Part shown: positions 39,756-50,405 of the stretch, one piece after another
How positions within the stretch are numbered: the stretch's first letter is position 1
Layout of the letters: every line of letters starts with the position of its first letter
Source of the DNA: Toxonevra muliebris
Taxonomy: Eukaryota > Arthropoda > Insecta > Diptera > Pallopteridae
Length of the DNA stretch: 64,000 nt
Direction of reading: 5' to 3'
NCBI GenBank assembly: GCA_963691655.1
Contig: OY829328.1
Location: forward strand, 8,894,204-8,958,203
Position numbers and translations under genes: made by a program
The notes under the pieces: generated by a model
Seen by the model: the letters and a program-made list of their open reading frames with translations, nothing else
What the model was told of the DNA's origin: nothing
Database searches by the model: none

Positions 39756-40425
39756 GGGCGATGTTACACGATCAATGTTTTGCTGTCAAACAATGAAATT
39801 GTTGTTGTTTTGAAAAATGAACACTGAGCAAAAGAGAGAATGAACACATTTCACATCAAATTTTTTTACTGACGAAAAAAACCTGCATCACTTCAAATAA
39901 AATGGGGTTGCTGAAGATACACTGTTGGAAAATACTAATATTTTATGAAAAATACTAGACTTTTTACTAATTTATTAATACATTTTTTTCCTTTGCCACC
40001 CTTTGTGCTGTTTGGCTTTTGTTTGTTTATGAAAATGAGTACTGTTTAAAAAATAACTTAATAATTTTTATAAAAACATAGTAATTAATGGCCAAGCAAC
40101 AAAGTCGCGGAACTTATTTTAATAGTTCACAAATTTTAAAGATTATTTTTCTGTGTTTTTCATATATAAATGCAATATTTTTTGTATAATTTGTTTGCTA
40201 TTTCCACCGACATTATCTCATATTGTCATTATAATTACTTTCCATCCAATTTCATTCCAATTGTTTCATTCACTTCAAAATACAATTAAATATTTTTTTA
40301 GTTGAAAAAACATAGTTGCAGGTAAAAGTATTAAAAAATAACATTCAGCAAAAAACTGATAGTGTTAAAAAGAGAGTAAAAACGGAAAACATTGACAGCA
40401 AAACATTGACCGTGTAACATCAGCC
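39756..40425. mobile_element. 670-bp element with 34-base terminal inverted repeats
   Basis: The left end contains GATGTTACACGATCAATGTT followed by TTGCTGTCAA. The inverted right end has GATGTTACACGGTCAATGTT and then TTGCTGTCAA. That is one difference in 30, with a looser GGGC/GGCT start. The flanks AAAGCTAT and AAGGCTGT could be a decayed 8-base target duplication as made by hAT elements. The interior is AT-rich and non-coding. The left arm shares TGAAATTGTTGTTG with sequence just past the right end (40466). Confidence 0.65.
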
Positions 40426-40540
40426 TAAGGCTGTGGTTATATTACGAGTATGCTCGGCGAACACCATGAAATTGTTGTTGCACCGAACACAAAGAGAGAG
40501 TCTTCACTTACTCTCACACCGAAGTATTTAGGGTGGCAAT
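40426..40540. repeat. Fragment related to the left arm of the adjacent TIR element
   Basis: TAAGGCTGTGGTTATATTAC leads to CATGAAATTGTTGTTGC and then AAAGAGAGAG. The neighbouring element at 39756 has, in the same order and similar spacing, GGGCGATGTTACAC, AATGAAATTGTTGTTG and AAAAGAGAGA. This suggests a second, divergent relative inserted or left directly against the first. No matching right end was found. Confidence 0.3.
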
Positions 40541-43500
40541 GAGTTATTTTAAAAACAGTATCATTACATACAAAATAGTATTAATCAAACGAGTATATTT
40601 GACAAAAAGTTACACTGCAACGAGCTGAATGTAACTACCTCGACCGACACACTAGAGTTCAACATAATATAATTCTAAATATAACATACTAAAAGTGCAC
40701 TCTAGTTCAAGCATTTTAGTCGTTTCACTTCCCACCACTCTAGGTGTTTGTTATTTTTGTGTGTTATATCGATTCTATGCTTTTATACCTAAAGTTCAGA
40801 AAACTGTTATATTTTTGATTTGAAATAAGTTCAGTTTGTATAAAAATGTATAAGTTTTACAGAATATATTAAAAGTAGCTATTACTTCAAAATAGACTGT
40901 AATATGATGTAAAAACTATGTACATTTGCAAGGAGGAATGTACTTGGGTAAAAACTAAGTAGCCAACTATGTATGTATAGTTGCCAACTTGCATTACAAC
41001 GAATGAATGAGTGAACAAAAAAAAAAAAACAAAAAACAAATGAATCAAATAAATGAGTAAACGCGAACGTCGTTGAAGCGTAAATATTTTAAATGTTTTT
41101 TTTTTAAATAAAAGTAAACGTTATGGTACCACTACATATTGCTCACATTGTTACTGCAGTTTTATATAGTTGTTGCCGTTGCAGTATTTTCGCTCATTTC
41201 CAAAGATTTTCTGCAATTGAATTCAAGTTAGTTTCGTTTTTTATATGATTATTTTTTTTTTGGCAATACGAGTAAAACCGCAAGTTTATTTTTCGCAGTT
41301 AATTAGAAAATATGCAACTGAAAATGCGGAAAAAATGTTTGGTTTGTATGTTTAGGATTTTTGGAATTGTCTAGTTTTTTGTGGTGGCACATGTATTATA
41401 AACGGCGATTTTTAATTTTTAGTGGAATAGTTTGATTAAACAAAGTTTATTTATACAATGAATCACGACATTTGCAGAAGAGGATGGGCGCATTTGCCTG
41501 TGAGATTTATTAGAAAATTTCATAATAATTTAATTTGTAAATTTTTTAATTTGTAAATTTCGTAATTTATGGACATAAACTAAAATTCACTCACTTGGAA
41601 AACTTGTTAAATTCATAAATATATATATATTTTTTTAAATTTCCTATAAAACATTAATCTATTTTCATTTTTAAACCAACTTAAAAACGTCGCGTTTCTA
41701 TACGCAATTTTAACTCGTTAACATTTTTAGTTTATAACTTTTTACACGCACATTAACACATACACAGACACACACTCAAAACATGTTTGGCATGATCATG
41801 CACATAAGAAACTAAATGCAAGTATGTAATGACTCTAGGTTTGTGTGTGTGCATGATTTAAAATTGAAGAAAGTTTATAAACGCTTAAAGCCAATAACTT
41901 ATTGACTAATGCCAACTTTTGGTTTTTTCTTTCCGCATATCAATCTCTTACGAGTTTCGACTTTAATTTTTGAAAAACACATGCACCACAGCAGCACCAG
42001 CAACAAAAATTTCTTTCAAAAATTTATTTATAAAAACTAAAAATATGAAACTCGCTTAAAATTCACCATCACTGTAAACAAAATGTGCGCCTGACAGTTA
42101 TTAATGATCAAAAACACTTGACATTTTTTTTGTGTTACCTCACAACATTTAATCAATTCTGTTTTTGGTCCATTGGTCTATTGCAACAGGTGCCAAAACA
42201 ATTTGAAAATATTTCAACATTCGTTCAATTGAAAAGTTTTAACTGAAAATGATTTTTCACAATTACTTACTTGAACAAATTAACACTCTAAATGGCGTGT
42301 GTACCCGAATCGAGTGACTGATGAGTGTTAATTGAACGAAACAAATTTTAAATTACAAAAAAAGAGGTTAAAATTTACAGACATTTTTGGTTTGATCTAG
42401 TACCCAGATTTAGTCAAAAATAGCAAATCATTAACTATAGATAAGTTGTAGAACACAGTAAGACATTAGATTAGATTTAATATAGTAGAGTAGAGTGGGA
42501 GTTTCTGGCGGTTCCAGGTAATAATTTCATGAGTATCGAAGTCGGGTCCATATTATACTATTGCAGTGACAGTCCCTTTTCTAGCGAGCTCGTCTTCTTC
42601 TTAATTTCTTATACGCCTACTTTGATCTGGCGCCCATATTAGGTGAACTATGTTGTACGTTGCTAGTCTAATTTGCGGTTACCGACAATCACAAATTAAT
42701 TTTGGTTTTATTTCCCAAGTGTTTGGCGCTAGTAATGCCATTTTACAGTCAAAGTGTATTAATGTGTGGCTATTCGTGGTGCCAATTCTTCTTTGGCCTT
42801 CTCCATAAACCCCAGCTCCAATTCCTTCATTCGTTTTTGAGCTGTATAGCAGATAAAAGAGTTGTAATGCGACGAAGGTCTATTTTGTTCTTAATTACTC
42901 GTGTTTGGGGATGTGGCCTGGAATTTGTGTTTTAAGTAATGTTGTTGACAGAAGTTGATGACAGAAATCGCTTAGAATTAAGTGCATTTTGGCTCTATCC
43001 CTAAGTAGGGATTGCTGAAGGCGCAATGAACCTTCTTCATAAGATGAGATTGTCCGCAAATTACATTTCCTTTTTCTTAATCAATACATGAATATGGGGG
43101 TAGATTTTCTAATATCTCTAGAGCTGCGGTCAGATCTGACCTCTTTGCTTCAGTTGCGCAAACACAAGCTACACTTTCTAATTTATAGGCTTGGATTTGC
43201 GCGGTATTTTTTATCAATTTTCTACACCAAACAGATGCCGCATAAGTAAGGATTGGCCTGGTGATGGTTGTGTATAGCCGTAACGATATTGTAAGGCATT
43301 GAGTTCACAGCTTGTGCCTATTAAACATCTGTTTGTTCAAAGAGTGGCCTAGGCTTTTTTATGGTCTATCTTAGGTGCTCTATTATAGTTTATCATTAAG
43401 TGTGATTCCGAGATACTTTACTTCCTTTGAAAAAGGTATTTTCTCACGAAAAATATAAATCGTATATGCTCTATAAAGTTGCCCTTTTTCTTATGAAGAT

Positions 43501-46080
43501 AACTTTTTTTAGGGTTAACGTTCAACAGTAAAATATTCTCAAGGTTCATTGAATCTTTCGTTTTAGTATAACTACATGACTTTTTGACATTTAACTGAAT
43601 TAGAAAATATTGCACAAGCACGAAATCTTCCTAGGTTTTTAATAATTCAAAGTTTCATATAATTGCATTACAGAAAATTATCCTAAAATTAATATATCAT
43701 TATTTTCTTAGGGAAGAGTTTATATTTTCAAACAAAAAAATTGTTCAATGCATTAAAAGTTCATTGGTAAATCTATTGTTTCCTCAATCATAAAATATGT
43801 ATACATAACAAACATAATTAATTAGCAACGGAAATATTTCCATCATATTTTTTAATGCATACATAACGATGTGTTTTTGAAATATGAGCTTCCTTCTTTT
43901 CTATTTGTTTTTTTTTCCATAAATATTCAAATCAATAAAATTTGCATAAAGTTTTTAGTTATAATAAAACCTTAACCTAGCTATACCTGGAAAACACTTT
44001 CACGATTTTGTTATGTAAATTAAACAATTAAATTCAATGTAAACATTATGGCTAGAAACAACAAATTTTCCATACACATACAATGTGAATATATTTCATT
44101 TTTCTTTTGTTTACAAAAATTTGGAAAAAAAAAATATCAAAATTATTTTTCACAACCGTATTTATATAGAAAAAGGCAACCAAACAAAGTTCAACTGCTC
44201 TCATGGGTGAAGTTGAGTAGTTTTCATTTTCATTGGCATTAAAATTTGAGTTTTATTTTGTCTATTTCTATAAATCGTACATGTGTGTTTAGGAAAAAAG
44301 TTAGTGTTAAATTATAACTAAGTGAGAAAGATGCATGCAAGCATAACAATTTATTGCAGCAAGTAGTAAAATGGACGGGCACAAACCCACCCAACAGATG
44401 TACAAGCAAGTATAGCAGAAACAGCTGTAGGAAATATACATACAAGCATACATCATTTAATACTCTCTGTATGTATAGATGCGATAGTCTACTTGTCTGT
44501 ACAAGTCATTGACATTTTAATACATTTTTGTGAAAAATAAGTATATCCTAAAATAAGATTTCTTTGAATGAAATACGAAACTTTTGCAAAATAATCAATC
44601 AAAAAAGTTTTGACGTTTCTTTCTTGAAATCAACACACACACAAATATTTGTTGGCTGATGGTTGCCGGTCGATCTCTGTGCAAATGGTGTTGTCCTATG
44701 TGAAGACAACAAAACAGAGCAGAGCCGGAAAGCACCGTCACAGAACATTAGAACATGGTTTCAATGTCATCACTTTGATGATAATGCTTCGATATTTTCA
44801 GTTTTGGCTATAGTTTTTTATTTATTTTTTGTTTTGTGAAATCCGCTTAAATGATAGTTTGTGTATTGAAAAATTAAATTACATGCTTAATTAACGCACC
44901 ATTGATTTAAGTCTTTTCTCTTCTTTTTCTTTAGCTATTTCGTCTCTACGTATTTTTTTTTTTTTTTGGTTGACCAACACAAGCCATCAAATTTCGTTCT
45001 GAAGTGTGCCTAACGATAACTGTGAGATACTCGTAGACTCTAAAGATATCATTAAAAAGCTTATATAATTTTTTTGCACAACATAAAAAAAAAAAAAAAT
45101 ACAGAAAAACAAACTTTCTATTTTAGATTTTTCACTTCGCATAACGTAACATAACGACGAAAATTTGTAGAAAAAAAACAATTAAAATATTATAGCTATT
45201 ATTTTATATTGTATTTTAAATAGTTAAAAGAAAACACATGCTTTTTGACCTTAACATTTTCGGTTTACTTCAAGTCAATGAATTGCAAAAATGCGAGTTT
45301 TAGTTTTCAAAGTTTGTTTGACTTTTTAATGCGTCGCGTCCCGCCGCACTACGTCTCCTCTCACCTTTTCTTCTACATTGTGTTTTAACAGCAGACGCAG
45401 CTACTCAAAACAAAAGATTTAAGCAGCAAATTTTGTGCTTTGTGAAATGCGCTTTGCGTTTTATTTTTTATTTTTCGTTTGCTGTTGTTGTTGCGATTTT
45501 TGTTTGTCGGTTGATGACTGGTGGTGTTGGTGGTGGGCGCGTTTATTTCTTATTTTATTTTTTTTCTCGCTGATGTGTTTCTTCAAATTAATTAATGCAC
45601 GTAAATTCCCATCAATTTTTTTTGTTTGATGTGATTTTTTGTAAATCCAAAGCAATGGTGGATCGACCCTCAACGGTTTACCTTTCCAGGTAAACCTTGC
45701 CAGCTATTAGCAGCGTTTTTAAATCGTATTCTTTTTGTGCGAAAGCTCATTAAACTAATATTTCTATGTAGCTGATCAAGCAACATAATTATAGTTTTTG
45801 AAGTGAAACTTCTTTTCTCTTGTCCTAGAGTAAAACCAACCGGATGTGACGTCGCGCGTAAGTTTGCAATGCGACATAATTTTGTCAAGCAATGTGCATG
45901 AGGGTCTAAATATCAATATTCAGTAACTGAATTCACGAGCAAACTAATAATAAACGATTCATAAATAGTTTTAATTCAATATAACATATTAATTACACAC
46001 ACACACACGCCTACGGCAGAAAGAACAATGTGTAGCGTTACCATCTTAAAGTTTATGACAGTTATACATTTCACATACAG
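40541..46080. other. Presumed intron or intergenic DNA
   Basis: A LINE remnant takes up 42540-43621. A GC-richer patch at 45330-45380 holds a donor-like AAAAG|GTGAGAGG on the minus strand and could be another non-coding first exon. A second richer patch lies at 45655-45890, with GACGTCGCGCG at about 45848. Microsatellites are CA repeats at 45994-46008. Nothing else is supported. Confidence 0.4.
42540..43621 (-). pseudogene. LINE remnant: RT C-terminus, thumb and RNase H end
   Basis: On the minus strand LNVNPKKSYLHKKK (about 43540-43480) matches GLSVNPxKT. KEVKYLGITLNDKL (about 43430-43390) follows. An open frame 43283-43077 then reads LRLYTTITRPILTYAASVWC and continues to AYKLESVACVC and LTAALEILENLPPYS, a clear RT thumb. 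Near 42640-42560, LIWAPDQS and EDELARKGT correspond to the WVPGH and ADELARxGT end of RNase H. It has several stops and frameshifts. It is more divergent from the copy at 13072-14574 than the motif-level match suggests, so it may be a second LINE lineage. Confidence 0.65.
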
Positions 46081-46218
46081 ATGGCGCAAATGTCCAAAGA
46101 ATTACATGAAGATGTCGCACACAAAAAGAGTTCGCTAGAATTGTCATCGACATTACCGGTACAGAGTTGCAATTTTTGTTCTAGCATTAATCCAAAAAAG
46201 AAAATGGTTGTGTATTAA
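46081..46218 (+). other. Short open frame, 45 residues, running into a MITE
   Basis: ATGGCGCAAATGTCC opens a frame starting MAQMSKELHEDVAHKKSSLE whose stop lies inside the left arm of the MITE at 46208. An acceptor-like TTTCACATACAG directly precedes the ATG. The bases are less AT-rich than the surroundings. CAGATGGCGC also resembles the core of a CTCF-type insulator site. I cannot tell a remnant exon, a regulatory site and chance apart. Confidence 0.15.
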
Positions 46219-46340
46219 AAAACACAAGCCAATGAAGTAAAAAATTTAGCGATTGAAAAATTTCATTTGCTTGTTATTTGCTTGTGTTTCGTTTAGTTCA
46301 CAAGAAGTTTCACTTCTGCCTTGTGTTCGTTAATACACAA
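46208..46340. mobile_element. 133-bp MITE with long terminal inverted repeats
   Basis: The left arm starts TTGTGTATTAAAAAACACAA. The right arm, read inverted, starts TTGTGTATTAACGAACACAA. The similarity carries on for about 15 more bases with gaps (AATGAAGTAAAA against AGAAGTGAAAC). There is no coding content, and no clear target duplication. A related fragment with GAAGTGAAACTTCTT lies at 45800-45814, 400 bases away. The superfamily cannot be set from these ends. Confidence 0.65.
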
Positions 46341-46539
46341 TTTAGTTTTTTTTTGTTTATGTTTATTTTAGGCAGTCGGTACATTAGATCGATCCTTGTT
46401 GGCTATGGGTTTTAAACTAGTTTGGGAATGCCTGGAAAAACAAATTGAGCCATGGTTATATATATCGCTTCTAAAATTTTCAATAAACTACCGCTCCGTA
46501 CAATGCAATAACGAGACTCAAGGCACTGGCTCATAAAAT

Positions 46540-46754
46540 CCGTTGTGTACGTGAGATCGAAGTATACAACGGACAACTAAGAAAAAATATATGAAATCGT
46601 ATGTGGTGTGGCCCATACACAACGTATACGTTGAAGTAACGCAAAAAATTTAGCAACTCTCAACACTTTCTGTACGTTGAGAGTGTTACAGCTTTTTTTC
46701 TTGTTAAACAGTATTATGGAGGGGGAAAGGACATAATATGTTCTTCATATTATG
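46540..46754. promoter_or_regulatory. Cluster of hairpins and palindromes upstream of the small gene
   Basis: Four inverted repeats lie within 215 bases. CCGTTGTGTAC (46540-46550) pairs with GTATACAACGG (46562-46572), one mismatch. CAACGTATACGTTG (46620-46633) is a perfect palindrome. CTCTCAAC (46657-46664) pairs with GTTGAGAG (46676-46683). CATAATATG (46732-46740) pairs with CATATTATG (46746-46754). They end about 125 bases before the putative start codon. They may be protein-binding sites, or the ends of an old transposon. Confidence 0.4.
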
Positions 46755-46786
46755 AAGTGTATTGTGTATTGTATTTTGCGTTTGTA

Positions 46787-46794
46787 TATCGATG
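46787..46794 (+). promoter_or_regulatory. DRE-like site upstream of the small gene
   Basis: TATCGATG matches the Drosophila DNA replication-related element TATCGATA at seven of eight positions. It lies about 85 bases before the ATG at 46880, where core promoters of broadly expressed fly genes often carry a DRE. No TATA box is clear. The assignment is by motif only. Confidence 0.3.
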
Positions 46795-46879
46795 TGTAAC
46801 ATTAGTAAAATATAAAATCGTATAAAAATGGTATTTAATTAATGATTAATTAATGAAAATTTATATCTGAAAACAAAAT

Positions 46880-47219
46880 ATGGCTGACGATCATGCCACG
46901 AGTGACAAATCTACGAATTCAAATTTAAATAACGGTATGTCTGTGTTTAATTTTAACGGATAATTTGTTTATGAATGTCGGCACTAAATGAATTTTGTGT
47001 TTATTCAAATTTAATTAAGTGAAAAAAAACTAAAACGTGCGCTACGTCTTACGTATTTTATATTCATTTCCGCTGTGTGTAATGCCACACATAGAGTTTT
47101 TTCTCCTTTTCTCAAGTCACAATAACTACTTCATATATCCGTACAATCAATTTCTAGAATTTATGATCGCAATGGCCAAAACTGGTCGCTGTACTGTTAC
47201 GGAGGATGCCGGTGCTTAA
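46880..47219 (+). CDS. Putative two-exon gene for a 38-residue protein, unknown function
   Basis: Exon 1 (46880-46934) has ATG in good fly context (AACAAAATATGG), encodes MADDHATSDKSTNSNLNN plus one base, and ends at G|GTATGT. Exon 2 (47158-47219) follows an acceptor (CAATCAATTTCTAG). The single carried base completes GAA, and the frame continues as EFMIAMAKTG then RCTVTEDAGA and stops at TAA 47217-47219. The total is 117 coding bases including the stop, with a 223-base intron. AATAAA lies at 47407-47412. The coding bases are clearly richer in GC than the flanks. The product is polar, has no signal peptide or membrane segment, and carries one cysteine. I recognise no family. It sits inside the presumed large intron of the exp-like gene on the opposite strand. 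It could instead be the first exons of a longer gene, or chance; the phase match and usable sites argue for a real gene. Confidence 0.45.
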
Positions 47220-47233
47220 CATGTTCGCGGACG

Positions 47234-47394
47234 TGAATGCTATAACATTCATTTTCATGGTGTCACAATATGACGTGAATGCTATAGCATTCAAATCCAT
47301 AATACAAATTTCGGCTTTCAATTCTATATAGCGTCCACATACTTAATCCACAACGGAACTTATCTAAATATCGAAGTAAATGCTTTAGTATTCA
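47234..47394. repeat. Three spaced copies of an 18-base palindrome
   Basis: TGAATGCTATAGCATTCA at 47276-47293 is a perfect 18-base palindrome. TGAATGCTATAACATTCA at 47234-47251 differs at one base. TAAATGCTTTAGTATTCA at 47377-47394 is a decayed third copy. The first two are 42 bases apart, and both are preceded by ACG (GGACG and TGACG). All three fall between the stop codon and the AATAAA of the putative small gene, so they would form hairpins in its 3' UTR. Confidence 0.6.
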
Positions 47395-47406
47395 GTGTAT
47401 ATAACT

Positions 47407-47412
47407 AATAAA
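47407..47412 (+). terminator. Polyadenylation signal candidate for the small gene
   Basis: AATAAA lies 188 bases after the TAA at 47219, within CTAATAAAATGGG. The hexamer is common in such AT-rich DNA, so the call depends on the gene upstream being real. Confidence 0.3.
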
Positions 47413-47505
47413 ATGGGATATTGTTAGAACTTCGGAAAAACGTGTATAATCAAAATTTAAATATTACGATTACTTTAAGAGAGCCTGTGTCTCTTTTTGT
47501 ACCAT

Positions 47506-47632
47506 ACCTGTCGGCTGGCAATGATAAACCTCCAAAAACTGAAATTTGTCTAAGAAATACTTTTCGGTTTTCAGATTAGGCATGCAAAACTGTAGTCTTC
47601 TTCTATCCATATGCATATATAACTTCACCAAA
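47506..47632 (+). mobile_element. SINE family 2, decayed fragment
   Basis: TCGGCTGGCAATGATAAACC, CTTTTCGGTTTTCAGATTAG and GCAAAACTGTAG match the body of the other copies (GGCTGGCAATGGCAAACC, CACTTCGCCGTTCGGATTCG, ATAAAACTGTAG). Neither the tRNA-like head nor the tail is present. It lies about 100 bases after the AATAAA of the putative small gene. Confidence 0.45.
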
Positions 47633-48832
47633 TAGATGCAAAAAAATCGGTCTACTGTTGTGCCATAAAAAAAGAAAATGAAAAAAATAATAATTCATTT
47701 AAAAAATTCCACGTATTAAAAGCAAATATGTAATTCTTCCAGAATTTCAATTCACATGACCACATTCAACTATGCAAAAAAACAGAATTCCAAATTCCAC
47801 CTTACAACATCAAATTCAATTTGAAAAATATTCAACCACAAACAAAAAGAAAAAGTAGCCATGAATAAATTCTAAACTTTAAATATGATTGACCCATTTT
47901 TTTGCATTAAGAAGAATATTCAATTTACGTTTTCAAAATAAAAAAAGGAAACAAATACAAATATAAAATTGTTGAAAAACGAACAAAATCACCAAATAAA
48001 CTAAAAAACTAACTAATCAAAAATGCCGCGCACACATTCCAAAAATAAAAAAATAAAGGAAAAAAAGTCAGGAAAAAACATACAAGAAATTCTATATTTA
48101 AAAGATTTACATCATCACTATCATTAAGAAGAAGGGTAAGGTAGAGAATGAAGAGAAGCAAAGAGAGGGCTAGTCAATGTATTTTGAAGCTTTTAATTTT
48201 AAGCTGTTTTTTTTTCGCTGCTAAAAAATTAAACGCATATTTGAAGTAAAGATTTAAAAATTGTGATAACAAATAAATGGTTGTAGTTGTATTAGCTGTT
48301 ATTGTTGTTGTAAGTGGTGCTCTTTTAGCTGTTAATGTTGTCAGCACACATTCTATTGTAATTAACAGATAATATGCAAGTGCACAAAAACAACATTAAC
48401 AATAGCAAAAACACGAGACGCAAAATGAAGAGTTGAACCTTGAAACATTTTTTGTTTGTTTGTTGTTCATTTTTCTAACTGCAATATGCGTTTTTATTAA
48501 CTATTTTTGCTAAATTTCAGTAACTTTGTTGTTGTTGTTTTTTTTTTTTTGTAGTGTTTAATGGTATTTCCTCTTAGATATATTGTTTTGTTATTATTGT
48601 AGTTGTTAATTGTATTAGCCAATTGCAAAAACTGCTGAATTAGTACCAAAAACAAAATAACAGGCTGCAGCAAGCAACAACAGCAACATGTGAATGCGTA
48701 TTATGCAATAAGTATAAAAATTGCAAAAAAAAAATTACAACAAAAAAACGCGCTAATGCAAACACAAAAACAGCAATAATAATGCAATACACGCAACACC
48801 ATAACTGGCAACTGGCGGCAACCCTCCCCAAA

Positions 48833-48882
48833 TGACGACGATGACGACCACGTTAACTAACGATGATGATGACGACGATTTT
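48833..48882 (+). repeat. GAC/GAT trinucleotide tract
   Basis: GACGACGATGACGACCACG and GATGATGATGACGACGAT are separated by a short AT-rich spacer. A similar tract (GTCGTCGTTGTCGTC) lies at 24391-24417. Confidence 0.7.
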
Positions 48883-49116
48883 TCTGCCGTTTTTACGTTG
48901 CCGTTGTTGGTGGTTTTTTTTTTATGAGAATGAAGTTAACTTTGGTAGTGTTTGCTGCTGGAAATTGTCGGTATGACTGACATTTCCCATCATCAAATTG
49001 CTATTGTTTTTGTTTTAATTTGTTTTTCCAAATTCTTACAACACACACATACTAATAAACTCATAAATACAGACATTCATATACATACACACATACAAAT
49101 ATAAATATATACATAC

Positions 49117-49284
49117 ATACGCTAGTGGATCCAGACATTTCCGACCGGAGGGAGCGGCTCTTAATTTTTTCATCCCTTTAAAATTTTTATTTTTCACTCA
49201 TGACTAACACTAGAATGTATGACATTTTCATCAGGAAAGGGGGCTGATATCCCCTAACCTCTCCTCCCCTAAGATACGCTAGTG
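49117..49284. mobile_element. Short GC-richer insert between 11-base direct repeats
   Basis: ATACGCTAGTG occurs at 49117-49127 and again at 49274-49284. Between them are 146 bases much richer in G and C at both ends (GATCCAGACATTTCCGACCG and TAACCTCTCCTCCCCTAAG) than the CATA-repeat DNA around. Exact direct repeats of this length look like a target site duplication. No TIR, tRNA-like box or poly-A tail is visible, so the class is unknown. Confidence 0.45.
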
Positions 49285-49561
49285 CATACATGCATACATC
49301 CATGCACTTATACGTACATAAACTTTTGCTTTTTAAGGTCTTTTCTTGCGTTTTGTCAGTGATGAACGCGCATCTTTAAAATTTTGCCTTTAATTGTTTT
49401 GGAAAAATTGCAGTTGTGTCTTTAGCTGTCTTTAACGTGGTTGCTGATGTTATTGTTGTTGCTGTTATTTACTTGCTTTAAGTAAATTTGCAAACTAATT
49501 GCCTCCCACAATGTCTCGTGATATATAACTACTTACTTCAATAGTAAGTGGTTGGTTTAGG

Positions 49562-49650
49562 TAGCATCATCATCATCATCTCCAGCAGCATCAGAAGTAG
49601 CAGCAACACTAATAGCTATAGCATCTTCATCTTCATCTTCGTTTGTCATC
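49562..49650 (+). repeat. ATC/TTC/CAG trinucleotide tract
   Basis: CATCATCATCATCATC is followed by CAGCAGCATCAGAAGTAGCA and CATCTTCATCTTCATCTTCG. The surrounding frames are products of the repeat, not genes. Confidence 0.8.
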
Positions 49651-50405
49651 ATTCTTTGCCGCTGCTGCTGCATTTTTTATTCAATTATAATCATCATTGT
49701 TGTTGTGTATTTGTTTATTGTCATATTCGCGAAAAACAGCAGCAATTGCCGCAACACCTACTGCAATTTATTTTTTATACAGGTATATTTTAATTTTTTT
49801 GCTATTTATTATTAACTTCAATTGTTTTTATTTTGCATGTTGCATGCTTGTCTACTTATTTATTTATTTTGGCTTACATTGAGTTTTGAGCATTTTTCGA
49901 TCGACTAAATAAACTAAAATAATAAATTGTAAATATGAAATATAATCCAAACTCTCTCTATTAATTTTATTTTTATTGTCAAGCATTAAATTTTCAAATG
50001 ATCTTGAACATTTTTCTTCTGTTGTCATTGCAATTTTACTTCAAATTTGCTGCTAAACAATTTTTTTTTTTCACAAGGTTCATTTGTGTAAGCCTTGAAA
50101 GAATAGTTCAAATGTGTGTTTAGCTAAAAGATAAAATTAAGTGGTTAATCCTCAGCTTCTAACATTGGACCATGAGTCGTTCACCGCTCGAAAGGAATAA
50201 GTCCACTTTATGAATATTTTGAGTTTTAAATGGGAAAACACTTCATTGGTGATTAACTTTATATGCATTGTGCTATGCGTAAAATGTTACCCTGATAAGC
50301 AAAAGTTTTGAAAACGTGGGATGCCATCTACACAAAATTTGAACATTATTTATTTATTACCTATTTAAAATATTCTATATCTATTAATATTATAAAGTTT
50401 ATATA

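Larger units (their letters stand above)
47640..50400. other. AT-rich non-coding DNA with microsatellites
   Basis: TTG/AAC tracts at 48280-48320 and 48525-48560, the GAC tract at 48833 and CATA repeats at 49040-49120 dominate. The direct-repeat-flanked insert (49117) and the ATC tract (49562) are listed separately. No exon is visible. Confidence 0.45.

Noticed and set aside
42702..42935. 77-codon plus-strand frame
   Set aside because: It overlaps a minus-strand LINE remnant, and its residues match no family.
49548..49882. Ile/Ser-rich frames
   Set aside because: They are translations of the ATC/TTC microsatellite.
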